Of a stretch of DNA of 64,000 nt, positions 15,049 through 23,366 are shown one piece after another. This stretch comes from Streptomyces decoyicus (lineage in GTDB: Bacteria; Actinomycetota; Actinomycetes; Streptomycetales; Streptomycetaceae): assembly GCF_019880305.1 (NCBI RefSeq), contig NZ_CP082301.1, forward strand, positions 4,340,001 through 4,404,000, written 5' to 3'. How positions within the stretch are numbered: position 1 is the stretch's first letter; each line of letters begins with the position of its first letter. The translations under genes and the position numbers were made by a program. The notes below the pieces were generated by a model that made no database searches, had not been told where the DNA came from, and worked only from the letters and a program-made list of their open reading frames with translations.

Positions 15049-17367
15049 TCAACGGTCCACTTTCTCACCTGAGCCGGACGGGTCGGAGCTTTCCGATCCG
15101 GTGTCCGGCGTGGGGTCACTCGGCTTCTCCGGCTCGTCGCCGTCCGTGCCGCCGTTGTCGCCGTCCGTGCCTGAACCGTCATCGGGCTCGTCGCCGTCGG
15201 GCCCGTTCTCGGCCCGCCGGGCGGCCGACCGCTTGCGCTGAAGATAGATCCGCACACCGGCGAGCACGAGCAGCAGCACGCCGCCCGCGATGACGAGCAT
15301 CACCGTGGCGGTGATCTCCGTGACGTTCACTTGGAACATCATCGGCTCACCGTAGGGCTTTCCGTCCGCCGTGTAGAGCTGGGCGGTCACCCATGCCCGG
15401 CCATTGGCGTTCGCCGTGGTGTCGAACTTGAACGACTGGCTGTGCCCGCCGTCCACCGTGATCTGCTGCGACTTCCCCGCGTCCAGACGGTTGGGCTGGG
15501 ACGAGGTCAGCTTCAGCGTCATGTCCTTGACGCCCTGGACCAGGTTGTTCTGCACCGTCACCGGAATCGTGGCGCTGCGCCCGGAGAGCGTCGCCCCCGA
15601 CTTCTGGATCAGGCGCACCTTCTTGGTCAGACCGTCGAGGTAGTTGCGTACGGAGTGCCGGAACGTCTTGGCGCCGGTGGTGTTTCCCCGCCACTCCGTC
15701 GACATCTCCCGCATTATGGCGTTGCCGAACGGGGTCACCACGCGCTCCGGCTGGGCCAGGATCACCTGGAAGTCGTCCAGCGCGGACTGGGTGCCCTGGA
15801 TCTGCCGGAAGGCGTTGACGGGGAGTTCCTGCCTGCGCAGGGAGGACGGGTAGACGGCGCCGCTCGGCACATGACGGGTGGCTGCGCGGTCGGGCTTGGC
15901 CTTGGCCGCGCCGGCGAGGTTCAGCGACTGGGTCCAACTCCCGGACTCGTCCAGACTCCGCAGGGCGGTGGCCATGGCGTGGGCCTGGCTGACCGACGGC
16001 ATGCGCTGCGGCGCGACGACGATGCTGCGCTGCCGGCCGGGGTCCTCAAGGTTGATCATCTGGGTCTGGGCGAGGAACTCCTGGACCGCATGGGTGGAGT
16101 TTCCGGCCTTCGACATATCGCCTTCGAAGGCCCGTGAGAGCTGCGCGTCCGCGACGACTGCGGTGTTGCCGCCGCCGATGGGGCGGGCCGCCGTCGGGGT
16201 GTAGGGCAGCCTGTCGGCGTCCCGCAGGCTGTCGCTGCGGGTGATCACGTTGTGGGCGCCGGCCGAGGTCGCGACATCCACGATGGACGAGTCGACCGCG
16301 CCGTCGACGGGCCAGGCGAAGTCCGTGCGGGGCTTGACTCCGAGGATCGTGTCCACGGTCTTGTCGGCGAGGTCGGTGGCCGGGCCGAGGTGGCTGAGCG
16401 CACTGGGCACGCCCTTGCCGTGGTGGGCGAGCGAGGCCAGGTCGGGGTCGGCGAAGGGCAGCGCGACGACCTCGTGCGTCTTGACCGCTTCTTCGAGGTT
16501 GTGCAGCCACTGCTTGGCGACCGCCTGGTTCTTGCCCATGGGCCCGTCCGGGCCGTCCACCCGGTACGACTTGGTCATCGCGTCGACGGTCGCGAGCAGG
16601 TCGGGATCGATGACGAAGGTCACCGGAAGGTTCTTGCCGAGCGCGACCATCTGCTGGAGCCGGCCCCCGGGCGCGAGCTCGGCAGCGAGGTCATCGTTGC
16701 GGAAGACCGGGGTCTGCTGAGCGTCGGCATCCGTCTCGGCGGTGAGATGGGTGGGGGAGATCAGCGGCCACATGTAGGTGAGCTGGGTCTTCTTGTCGGC
16801 ATTGGCCGTCTGCCAGGGCAGGAACGTCCGGTCGAAGCCGAGGACCTGCCCGTACGGCGCGGCCTGGGAGCGCCCTGACAGAGAGATGCCGACCGGGTAC
16901 ACACCGCTATCGGTGAGCTTGAGGTCCTTGACCGGCACGCTGAGGCTGAAGGGGCGGCTGACGCCGGGCTCCAGCTTGCCGATCTTGTCGGTGTGCCCCT
17001 TGATCTCCTCACCGTCCGTACTCGGCTGATAGCCGGTACGACGGGACGCATTCTCGATGGAGCTACGGCCGCCGAGCGCGGATCCATGGTGCATTCCGAC
17101 ATGCGCGTCCGTGATCGTGCTGCGGCCGTCGTTGGTGAGCGTGCCGGAGACGGTGACCGTGTCGCTCTTGGAGGGAGCGGACGGGGACATGGAGTCGATG
17201 GTGACGTCGACCGTGCGGGAGCCCGTCGGGGCCGCCTGGGCGGAGGAGGCATGCGGAACCTGGAGCAGCCCCATGAGAAGGAGCACTCCAGTGAGCAGTG
17301 TCACGGTCCTTCGCAGCCATCGACCACGCGGCCGTTCAGTCCCCTGGAACCCTGCCGCCTCGGCCAC
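15049..17367 (-). CDS. Large secreted, membrane-anchored protein (DUF6049-like)
   Basis: A 772-residue protein with a signal sequence (RTVTLLTGVLLLMGLLQVPHASSAQA), a long extracytoplasmic region, a membrane span near residues 695-718 (MLVIAGGVLLLVLAGVRIYL) and a cytosolic Asp/Gly/Ser-rich tail. It resembles the actinobacterial DUF6049 proteins that occur beside murJ; the function is unknown but presumably lies in the envelope. An N-terminal CARDB/Ig-like stretch is suggested by DTVTVSGTLTNDGRSTI. GTG 17367 is the start. It diverges from cca across 187 bases. Confidence 0.8.
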   Translation of the reverse strand: MAEAAGFQGTERPRGRWLRRTVTLLTGVLLLMGLLQVPHASSAQAAPTGSRTVDVTIDSMSPSAPSKSDTVTVSGTLTNDGRSTITDAHVGMHHGSALGGRSSIENASRRTGYQPSTDGEEIKGHTDKIGKLEPGVSRPFSLSVPVKDLKLTDSGVYPVGISLSGRSQAAPYGQVLGFDRTFLPWQTANADKKTQLTYMWPLISPTHLTAETDADAQQTPVFRNDDLAAELAPGGRLQQMVALGKNLPVTFVIDPDLLATVDAMTKSYRVDGPDGPMGKNQAVAKQWLHNLEEAVKTHEVVALPFADPDLASLAHHGKGVPSALSHLGPATDLADKTVDTILGVKPRTDFAWPVDGAVDSSIVDVATSAGAHNVITRSDSLRDADRLPYTPTAARPIGGGNTAVVADAQLSRAFEGDMSKAGNSTHAVQEFLAQTQMINLEDPGRQRSIVVAPQRMPSVSQAHAMATALRSLDESGSWTQSLNLAGAAKAKPDRAATRHVPSGAVYPSSLRRQELPVNAFRQIQGTQSALDDFQVILAQPERVVTPFGNAIMREMSTEWRGNTTGAKTFRHSVRNYLDGLTKKVRLIQKSGATLSGRSATIPVTVQNNLVQGVKDMTLKLTSSQPNRLDAGKSQQITVDGGHSQSFKFDTTANANGRAWVTAQLYTADGKPYGEPMMFQVNVTEITATVMLVIAGGVLLLVLAGVRIYLQRKRSAARRAENGPDGDEPDDGSGTDGDNGGTDGDEPEKPSDPTPDTGSESSDPSGSGEKVDR

Positions 17368-17554
17368 GCGCTCGCCCGTCCCTCGTCGTCGTCAGTGGTC
17401 GTTCGGAATGTGCGTCCACGAATGGTAACGAGACCCGCTGCGACGAAGTGCCAGGGACTGCTCCACATGATCGCGGGGCCGGAGGGCCCGCGCCCAGCCC
17501 GTCCCCTTTATTACGTGACGCCTTGCACTGCGCGGCCACGTACTCTGTTTTGTT

Positions 17555-19030
17555 GTGCCGAACGCCAACAATGACCTCCCCGCCCCGATCGCCGAGCGGA
17601 CCCCGCAGTCGACGAACGCGCTGAACCATGTCCAGCGACGTGCCGTGAGCGAACTGCTGAGGGTGTCCCCCGTCGCGGATGACCTGGCCCGTCGATTCCA
17701 GGAGGCCGGGTTCACACTTGCCCTGGTCGGCGGCTCGGTCCGGGACGCCCTGCTGGGCCGGCTCGGCAATGACCTGGATTTCACCACCGATGCCCGCCCC
17801 GAGGACGTTCTGAAGATCGTCCGGCCGTGGGCGGACGCGGTCTGGGAGGTCGGTATCGCCTTCGGGACGGTCGGCTGCAAGAAGGAATCGTTCGACATCG
17901 AGGTCACGACCTACCGCTCCGAGGCGTACGACCGCACCTCCCGCAAGCCCGAGGTGTCCTACGGCGACACCATCGAGGACGACCTGGTGCGTCGGGACTT
18001 CACGGTGAACGCCATGGCGGTGCTGCTGCCGCAGAAGGAGTTCGTCGACCCGCACGACGGCCTGGAGGACCTGGCCGCGCGCGTGCTGCGCACGCCGGGG
18101 ACGCCGGAGGAGTCGTTCTCCGACGATCCGCTGCGGATGATGCGCGCAGCCCGCTTTGCCGCCCAGCTGGATTTCGAAGTGGCCCCCGAGGTCGTCGCCG
18201 CGATGAAGGCGATGTCGGACCGCATCGAGATCGTCTCCGCGGAACGTGTACGTGACGAGCTGAACAAGCTGATCCTGTCCGCGCACCCGCGTGAGGGGCT
18301 GCGGCTGCTCGTCGAATCGGGCCTGGCCGACAAGGTCCTGCCTGAGCTTCCCGCGCTGCGGCTGGAAAGTGACGAGCATCACCGCCACAAGGACGTCTAC
18401 GAGCACTCGCTGACGGTCCTGGAGCAGGCGATCGACCTCGAAGAGAACGGGCCCGATCTCGTGCTGCGGCTGGCCGCCCTCCTGCACGACATCGGCAAGC
18501 CCCGGACGCGGCGCTTCGAGAAGGACGGCCGGGTCTCCTTCCACCATCACGAGGTGGTGGGCGCGAAGATGACCAAGAAGCGGATGACCGCTCTGAAGTA
18601 CTCCAACGACATGGTCAAGGACGTCTCGCGTCTGGTGGAGCTGCATCTGCGCTTCCACGGTTACGGGACGGGCGAGTGGACGGATTCCGCGGTACGCCGG
18701 TATGTGCGAGATGCCGGCCCGCAGCTGGAGCGGCTGCACAAGCTGACACGTTCGGACTGCACCACTCGCAACAAGCGCAAGGCCAGTGCCCTGTCGCGCG
18801 CCTACGACGGGCTTGAGGAGCGCATCGCGCGGTTGCAGGAAGAGGAAGAGCTGGAGTCGATCCGCCCAGACCTGGACGGCAACGACATCATGCAGATCCT
18901 GGGCATCCGTCCGGGGCCCGAGGTCGGCAAGGCGTACAAGCAGATGCTGGAGCTCCGGCTGGAGCACGGGCCCATGGAGCGGGAGGCGGCGGTCGCCGCT
19001 CTGAAGGAATGGTGGGCCACGCAGGGTTGA
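17555..19030 (+). CDS. cca: CCA-adding tRNA nucleotidyltransferase
   Basis: Adds or repairs the 3' CCA end of tRNAs. A 491-residue class II nucleotidyltransferase: the polymerase motif LALVGGSVRDALLGR with catalytic DLDFTTDARP around residues 50-80, RRDFTVNAMA, the RMMRAARFAAQL helix, then an HD domain with LLHDIGKP and HHHEVVGA. HD-carrying homologues can also hydrolyse 2'-3' cyclic phosphates. The start is GTG (MPNANNDLP). Streptomyces homologues were once annotated poly(A) polymerase (pcnA). Confidence 0.93.
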   Translation: MPNANNDLPAPIAERTPQSTNALNHVQRRAVSELLRVSPVADDLARRFQEAGFTLALVGGSVRDALLGRLGNDLDFTTDARPEDVLKIVRPWADAVWEVGIAFGTVGCKKESFDIEVTTYRSEAYDRTSRKPEVSYGDTIEDDLVRRDFTVNAMAVLLPQKEFVDPHDGLEDLAARVLRTPGTPEESFSDDPLRMMRAARFAAQLDFEVAPEVVAAMKAMSDRIEIVSAERVRDELNKLILSAHPREGLRLLVESGLADKVLPELPALRLESDEHHRHKDVYEHSLTVLEQAIDLEENGPDLVLRLAALLHDIGKPRTRRFEKDGRVSFHHHEVVGAKMTKKRMTALKYSNDMVKDVSRLVELHLRFHGYGTGEWTDSAVRRYVRDAGPQLERLHKLTRSDCTTRNKRKASALSRAYDGLEERIARLQEEEELESIRPDLDGNDIMQILGIRPGPEVGKAYKQMLELRLEHGPMEREAAVAALKEWWATQG

Positions 19031-19031
19031 T

Positions 19032-19045
19032 GTTTCACGTGAAAC
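19032..19045. other. parS site after cca (first of three)
   Basis: A perfect parS two bases after the cca stop, in the convergent gap 19031-19140. Confidence 0.93.
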
Positions 19046-19066
19046 AGGCGGTTGGAGAGCCGCCAT

Positions 19067-19080
19067 GTTTCACGTGAAAC
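19067..19080. other. parS site after cca (second of three)
   Basis: A perfect parS, 35 bases from the first. Confidence 0.93.
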
Positions 19081-19114
19081 GTGGGGCGGTGTTTCACGTG
19101 AAACGCCGCCCCAC
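19081..19114. terminator. Hairpin with parS at its tip, between convergent genes
   Basis: Arms 19081-19097 and 19098-19114 are complementary over 17 bases with one T/G wobble, and the third parS forms the central 14. In RNA this would be a GC-rich stem capped by the parS palindrome, in the position of a bidirectional terminator for cca and the minus-strand gene at 19141. Confidence 0.6.
19091..19104. other. parS site after cca (third of three)
   Basis: A perfect parS, 24 bases from the second, inside a larger inverted repeat (19081-19114). Confidence 0.93.
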
Positions 19115-19140
19115 GGCTTATCCAACGCTTTCGCGGTGCG

Positions 19141-19758
19141 CTACTTCGCCGATGTCAGACAGAGCACCATGTGCGTGTCGGCCCGCCGGCGACGGTGCAC
19201 GCTCTTGGTGTAGGCCGATTCGTTTGCGGCACACACGGAGGGGTCCGAGGTGTTCTCGTGCACCGCGGACACCTTGTACTGGGCGTCCGAGGTGCCGCAA
19301 TCAACCACCTCGAGGCCGTCGTCGAGTGAACTGCTGGACTTCTTCACGCAGTCGCCGACCTCGGCGCTGCTCGCGTCGTCCATGCTGCTGATCCAGGCAA
19401 CCCCGATGAAGACCAGCCCGATGACGACGACGATGCCCTTCAGGATCGCCTTGGGGGAACGGGTCTTGCCGGGCCGCGGCGGCGGTACGGGAGCTCCGCC
19501 CTGCATGAAGGGCTGTTGCGGCGGCGCCGGGTAGCCCTGCTGCGGCTGTCCGTACGGAGCCTGCGGCTGTTGCGGGTAGGCGTATCCGCCCTGGGGCTGG
19601 CCATAGGGGGCCTGGGGTGCCGGCGGCGCCTGCGGGTACGGGTTCTGTCCGTACGGCTGCTGCCCGTACGGCGCCTGCCCGTACGGCGCCTGCCCGTACG
19701 GCGCCTGCCCGTACGGCGCCTGCCCGTATGGTTGCTGGCCCTGCGGCGGCGTGGTCAT
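19141..19758 (-). CDS. Proline-rich single-span membrane protein (LppU/SCO3897-like)
   Basis: A 205-residue protein. Residues 1-95 are built of PYGQ repeats (APYGQ five-residue units), then a basic segment and a membrane span (AILKGIVVVIGLVFIGVAWIS). The outer domain of about 75 residues has four cysteines (GDCVKKSS, VVDCGTSD, DPSVCAANE, MVLCLTSAK), likely in two disulfides. The layout resembles the actinobacterial LppU/SCO3897 family, of unknown function. It converges on cca across the parS cluster. Confidence 0.75.
   Translation of the reverse strand: MTTPPQGQQPYGQAPYGQAPYGQAPYGQAPYGQQPYGQNPYPQAPPAPQAPYGQPQGGYAYPQQPQAPYGQPQQGYPAPPQQPFMQGGAPVPPPRPGKTRSPKAILKGIVVVIGLVFIGVAWISSMDDASSAEVGDCVKKSSSSLDDGLEVVDCGTSDAQYKVSAVHENTSDPSVCAANESAYTKSVHRRRRADTHMVLCLTSAK
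19651..19740 (-). repeat. Tandem 15-base repeat coding for PYGQA units
   Basis: Six units of GTACGGCGCCTGCCC. The four at 19666-19725 are identical and the flanking two degenerate, so this tract may vary in copy number by slippage. Confidence 0.85.
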
Positions 19759-19857
19759 GGATCTCCCCCGATTTTTGATGTGTACAGGCTCGTGTAGGAC
19801 GTGCGTAAGGTATCTGGTCCCGGCGCCGCGCCGCAGGGCCTGGGCACCACGAGACGC

Positions 19858-21117
19858 CTATCCACGTCCCCAGCGGATGACTGCCGCGACGATGACCGCA
19901 TAGAGCACGGTCACGACGCCGAGCAGAGCGGCTGATCTGCCATCAGGCGGCAGCATGAGGGCGGCGACCGCGGCGGCACCGACGAAGGCGACATTGAAGA
20001 GCACGTCGTAGATGGCGAAGATCCGGCCGCGGAAGGCGTCGTCGACCGACGACTGGACGATGGTGTCGGTGGAGATCTTCGTCCCTTGGGTGCCGAGGCC
20101 GAGCACGAACGCGGCGGCCAGCATCGGACCCGGCGTGAAGAACAGCCCGAGAGACGGCAGCAACACGGCGCCTATCGCGGCACAGCAGGCGATCCAGCCG
20201 AACGCGGTGAGCCGCCCGACGGCCCAGGGCGTGACCACAGCGGCCGCGAAGAAGCCCGCTCCTGACACCCCGACGGTGAGGCCGAGCAGGGCCAGGCCCT
20301 CCGACTCGGTGCCGGACCAGAGGTACCGGCACAGCATCAGCACCATGACCGTCAGGGCTCCGTAGCAGAAACGGATCACGGTCATCGCGATCAGTGCGCG
20401 GGCCGGGGTGCGCCGCTCGGCGAGGTGGCGCAGCCCGGCCACCAGCCCGCGCACCGTGCTCAACAGGGCTTCCCGGAGGTGCGGTTGGAGGCCTGCGGGA
20501 TCGGGGCCGAGCAGCTGCCGTGCCATGCGCAGGGCGGTGAGGGCGGAACAGAAATAGAGGGCCGCGGCGAGCAGTACGACGTACGCGTCCACATTCGAGC
20601 CGGCCAGCCGGATGGCGAAGGCGAGCCCGCCGCCGGCCGTCGCGGCGAGCGTTCCGGCCGTGGGGGTCAGGGAGTTGGCCATGACCAGCTGCTGTTCACC
20701 GTCGACCACGCGCGGCAGCGCGGCGGAGAGCCCGGCCAGGACGAAGCGGTTCACGGCGGTCACGGCCAGGGCCGAGGCGTAGAAGAGCCAGTCGGGGACC
20801 TTCGCCACGATCAGTGCCGCTGTCCCCATGGCCAGCAGGGTGCGCAGCAGATTGCCGTAGAACAGGACCTGACGGCGCCGCCAGCGGTCGAGCAGCACGC
20901 CGGTGAACGGCCCGAGGAGGGAGTACGGGAGCAGCAGGATCGCCATGGCGGAGGCGATGGCCGCGGGCGAGGTCTGCTTCTCGGGCGAGAAGACGACGAA
21001 GGTGGCGAGCGCGACCTGGAACACTCCGTCGGCCCCCTGGGACAGGAGCCGTGCGGCAAGGAGCGAACGGAAGTCGCGCAGCCGGAGGAGGACGCGCAGG
21101 TCGCGCACAGCATGCAT
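19858..21117 (-). CDS. MFS transporter
   Basis: A 419-residue major-facilitator protein with about 12 hydrophobic spans. DRWRRRQVLFYGNLLRT is the cytoplasmic loop 2-3 motif. The best guess is a drug or metabolite exporter; the substrate is unknown. ATG 21117 (MHAVRDLRVL) was chosen because an upstream in-frame GTG at 21132 overlaps its own GTGAGG ribosome site. It follows inositol-phosphate synthase on the same strand, but a strong terminator at 21140-21172 separates them. Confidence 0.8.
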   Translation of the reverse strand: MHAVRDLRVLLRLRDFRSLLAARLLSQGADGVFQVALATFVVFSPEKQTSPAAIASAMAILLLPYSLLGPFTGVLLDRWRRRQVLFYGNLLRTLLAMGTAALIVAKVPDWLFYASALAVTAVNRFVLAGLSAALPRVVDGEQQLVMANSLTPTAGTLAATAGGGLAFAIRLAGSNVDAYVVLLAAALYFCSALTALRMARQLLGPDPAGLQPHLREALLSTVRGLVAGLRHLAERRTPARALIAMTVIRFCYGALTVMVLMLCRYLWSGTESEGLALLGLTVGVSGAGFFAAAVVTPWAVGRLTAFGWIACCAAIGAVLLPSLGLFFTPGPMLAAAFVLGLGTQGTKISTDTIVQSSVDDAFRGRIFAIYDVLFNVAFVGAAAVAALMLPPDGRSAALLGVVTVLYAVIVAAVIRWGRG

Positions 21118-21139
21118 AGGGCACAGCCTCACACAGCCC

Positions 21140-21172
21140 GCAGGCCCCCGGGTGGAATACCCGGGGGCCTGC
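21140..21172 (-). terminator. Terminator after inositol-1-phosphate synthase
   Basis: Perfect 14-base-pair hairpin (GCAGGCCCCCGGGT with ACCCGGGGGCCTGC), loop GGAAT, between ino1 and the MFS gene. Confidence 0.8.
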
Positions 21173-21195
21173 GCAGGGGAGGGAAGTCGGGCGTC

Positions 21196-22278
21196 TCAGC
21201 GCTCGACTTCGCCGCTGATGAACTTCTCGACGTTCTCCCGGGCCTCGTCGTCGAAGTACTGCACCGGCGGAGACTTCATGAAGTACGAGGACGCGGAGAG
21301 GATCGGGCCGCCGATACCCCGGTCCTTGGCGATCTTCGCGGCGCGCAGGGCGTCGATGATGACACCCGCGGAGTTCGGGGAGTCCCAGACCTCGAGCTTG
21401 TACTCCAGGCTCAGCGGGACATCACCGAAGGCGCGTCCCTCGAGGCGGACATAGGCCCACTTGCGGTCGTCCAGCCAGGCCACATAGTCCGAGGGGCCGA
21501 TGTGGACGTTGTCCTCGCCCATCTCACGGTCGCGGATCTGGGACGTGACCGCCTGCGTCTTGGAGATCTTCTTGGACTCCAGGCGCTCGCGCTCGAGCAT
21601 GTTCTTGAAGTCCATGTTGCCGCCGACGTTCAGCTGCATCGTGCGGTCCAGGATGACGCCCCGGTCCTCGAAGAGCTTGGCCATCACGCGGTGCGTGATC
21701 GTGGCGCCGACCTGCGACTTGATGTCGTCGCCGACGATCGGGACACCGGCCTCGGTGAACTTGTCCGCCCACTCCTTGGTGCCGGCGATGAAGACCGGGA
21801 GGGCGTTGACGAACGCGACCTTGGCGTCGATGGCGCACTGGGCGTAGTACTTCGCGGCGTCCTCGGAGCCGACAGGGAGGTAGCAGACCAGGACGTCGAT
21901 CTGCTTGTCCTTGAGGACCTGGACGATGTCGACCGGCGCCTCGGGGGACTCCTCGATGGTCTGGCGGTAGTACTTGCCCAGACCGTCGAGGGTGTGGCCA
22001 CGCTGGACCGTCACGCCCGCGTTGGGCACGTCGCAGATCTTGATGGTGTTGTTCTCGCTGGCGCCGATGGCGTCCGCGAGGTCGAGCCCGACCTTCTTGG
22101 CGTCGACGTCGAATGCCGCCACGAACTCGATGTCACGCACGTGGTAGTCGCCGAACTGCACGTGCATGAGGCCGGGCACGCGGCTCTTCGGGTCGGCGTC
22201 CTTGTAGTACTCGACGCCCTGTACCAGCGAGGCGGCGCAGTTGCCCACGCCGACGATGGCTACGCGAACCGAACCCAT
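21196..22278 (-). CDS. ino1: Inositol-3-phosphate (myo-inositol-1-phosphate) synthase
   Basis: Converts glucose-6-phosphate to inositol phosphate with internal NAD redox cycling. It is the first step towards inositol lipids and, in actinobacteria, mycothiol. The 360-residue product starts MGSVRVAIVGVGNCAASLVQ, the NAD-binding motif. It contains NALPVFIA, the catalytic-region lysines in DDIKSQVGATITHR, and NVGGNMDFKNM. The length matches the short prokaryotic form. ATG 22278 was chosen. The PadR gene lies 46 bases upstream on the same strand and is probably co-transcribed. Confidence 0.92.
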   Translation of the reverse strand: MGSVRVAIVGVGNCAASLVQGVEYYKDADPKSRVPGLMHVQFGDYHVRDIEFVAAFDVDAKKVGLDLADAIGASENNTIKICDVPNAGVTVQRGHTLDGLGKYYRQTIEESPEAPVDIVQVLKDKQIDVLVCYLPVGSEDAAKYYAQCAIDAKVAFVNALPVFIAGTKEWADKFTEAGVPIVGDDIKSQVGATITHRVMAKLFEDRGVILDRTMQLNVGGNMDFKNMLERERLESKKISKTQAVTSQIRDREMGEDNVHIGPSDYVAWLDDRKWAYVRLEGRAFGDVPLSLEYKLEVWDSPNSAGVIIDALRAAKIAKDRGIGGPILSASSYFMKSPPVQYFDDEARENVEKFISGEVER

Positions 22279-22324
22279 TCCGGTTGCTCCCTGTGTTCTC
22301 GATGAGGGCCTGCACAGCAGAGCC

Positions 22325-23005
22325 TCATGTGGTGGTGTCATCGGACGGATCCGGCCGGGAACCACCCCGGTGCCGGGGCAGGCCGCCCGTATCTCCTGAC
22401 TGGTTCTTCTTGTCCTGTGCTGCGGGGCCTGGTGGGCGCTGATCGCGCCCGGCGCGCTCACTCTCGATGAGCTCGTTCAACCAACGCACTTCGCGCTCCA
22501 CGGACTCCATGCCGTGCCGCTGTAGTTCGAGGGTGTAGTCGTCCAGCCGCTCGCGGGACCTGGCCAAGGAGGTACGCATCCTCTCGAGACGCTCCTCCAG
22601 CCGGCTCCGGCGGCCCTCCAGCACACGCATCCGTACGTCCCGCGTGGTCTGGCCGAAAAACGCGAAGCGGACGCCGAAGTGCTCGTCCTCCCACGCATCC
22701 GGTCCGGAGTGGGCGAGCAGTTCCTCGAAGTGTTCTTTGCCCGCTGCGGTCAATCGGTAGACGATCTTGGCTCGGCGACCCGACAGCGCCGCGGGGGGTA
22801 CGTCCTCCGGGGCGCCGTCCGTCTCCTCGATGAGCCAGCCGCTCGCGACCAGCGCCTTGAGGCAGGGGTAGAGGGTGCCATAGCTGAACGCACGGAAGAC
22901 CCCGAGCGAGGTATTGAGCCGTTTTCGCAGCTCATAGCCGTGCATCGGGGACTCGCGGAGCAGGCCGAGGACGGCGAACTCGAGGATGCCGGAACGTCTG
23001 CTCAT
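22325..23005 (-). CDS. PadR-family transcriptional regulator
   Basis: A 226-residue regulator. The winged-helix PadR domain occupies residues 1-100 (ILEFAVLGLLRESPMHGYEL, FRAFSYGTLYPCLKAL, VYRLTAAGKEHFEEL), then a long charged coiled coil at about 125-190 for dimerisation, then a disordered tail. ATG 23005 follows AAGGAGGCGGAGG. It is the first gene of an apparent padR-ino1 operon, and a 21-base palindrome 41 bases upstream is the likely operator. Confidence 0.88.
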   Translation of the reverse strand: MSRRSGILEFAVLGLLRESPMHGYELRKRLNTSLGVFRAFSYGTLYPCLKALVASGWLIEETDGAPEDVPPAALSGRRAKIVYRLTAAGKEHFEELLAHSGPDAWEDEHFGVRFAFFGQTTRDVRMRVLEGRRSRLEERLERMRTSLARSRERLDDYTLELQRHGMESVEREVRWLNELIESERAGRDQRPPGPAAQDKKNQSGDTGGLPRHRGGSRPDPSDDTTT

Positions 23006-23045
23006 CCTCCGCCTCCTTGGTCCTGTGCGCTCTTTATGTCGTGCT

Positions 23046-23066
23046 GATGTATCGACTCGATACATC
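23046..23066. promoter_or_regulatory. Palindromic operator of the PadR-ino1 operon
   Basis: GATGTATCG-act-CGATACATC is a perfect inverted repeat with nine-base arms, close to the ATGTATCG..CGATACAT form typical of PadR targets. The rest of the 361-base divergent gap to the penicillin-binding protein gene holds only promoter-type sequence. Confidence 0.7.
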
Positions 23067-23366
23067 CAGACGATAGATCGGTCGGCTGGGTGGAACAAGA
23101 GGGGGCACGGTGAACGGCATCACATCACCGAATCGTTCTCATCAACCTGACTGATTTGGAGTGAATTTCAACACTGGGCAGGTTTTGGCCGTGCGTAGTC
23201 TGTGCGGCATGCAGACTGCCGGGAACCGTGGGCCAATATCTGGCGTCCCTGTCCTCGGTGTAGTGCGGCTCGCGCCTCAGGAGCGAGCCGTGCATCGGGG
23301 GGACCTGAAGACAACTGCCGCCTTCAGGCGACGAGATAGCGCGCCTGCCCGAGGAGTATTCGTTCC

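Noticed and set aside
12717..15293. Plus-strand open frame of 858 codons opposite murJ
   Set aside because: A shadow of murJ on the other strand; composition is His/Asp/Gly/Arg-rich and no motif was found.
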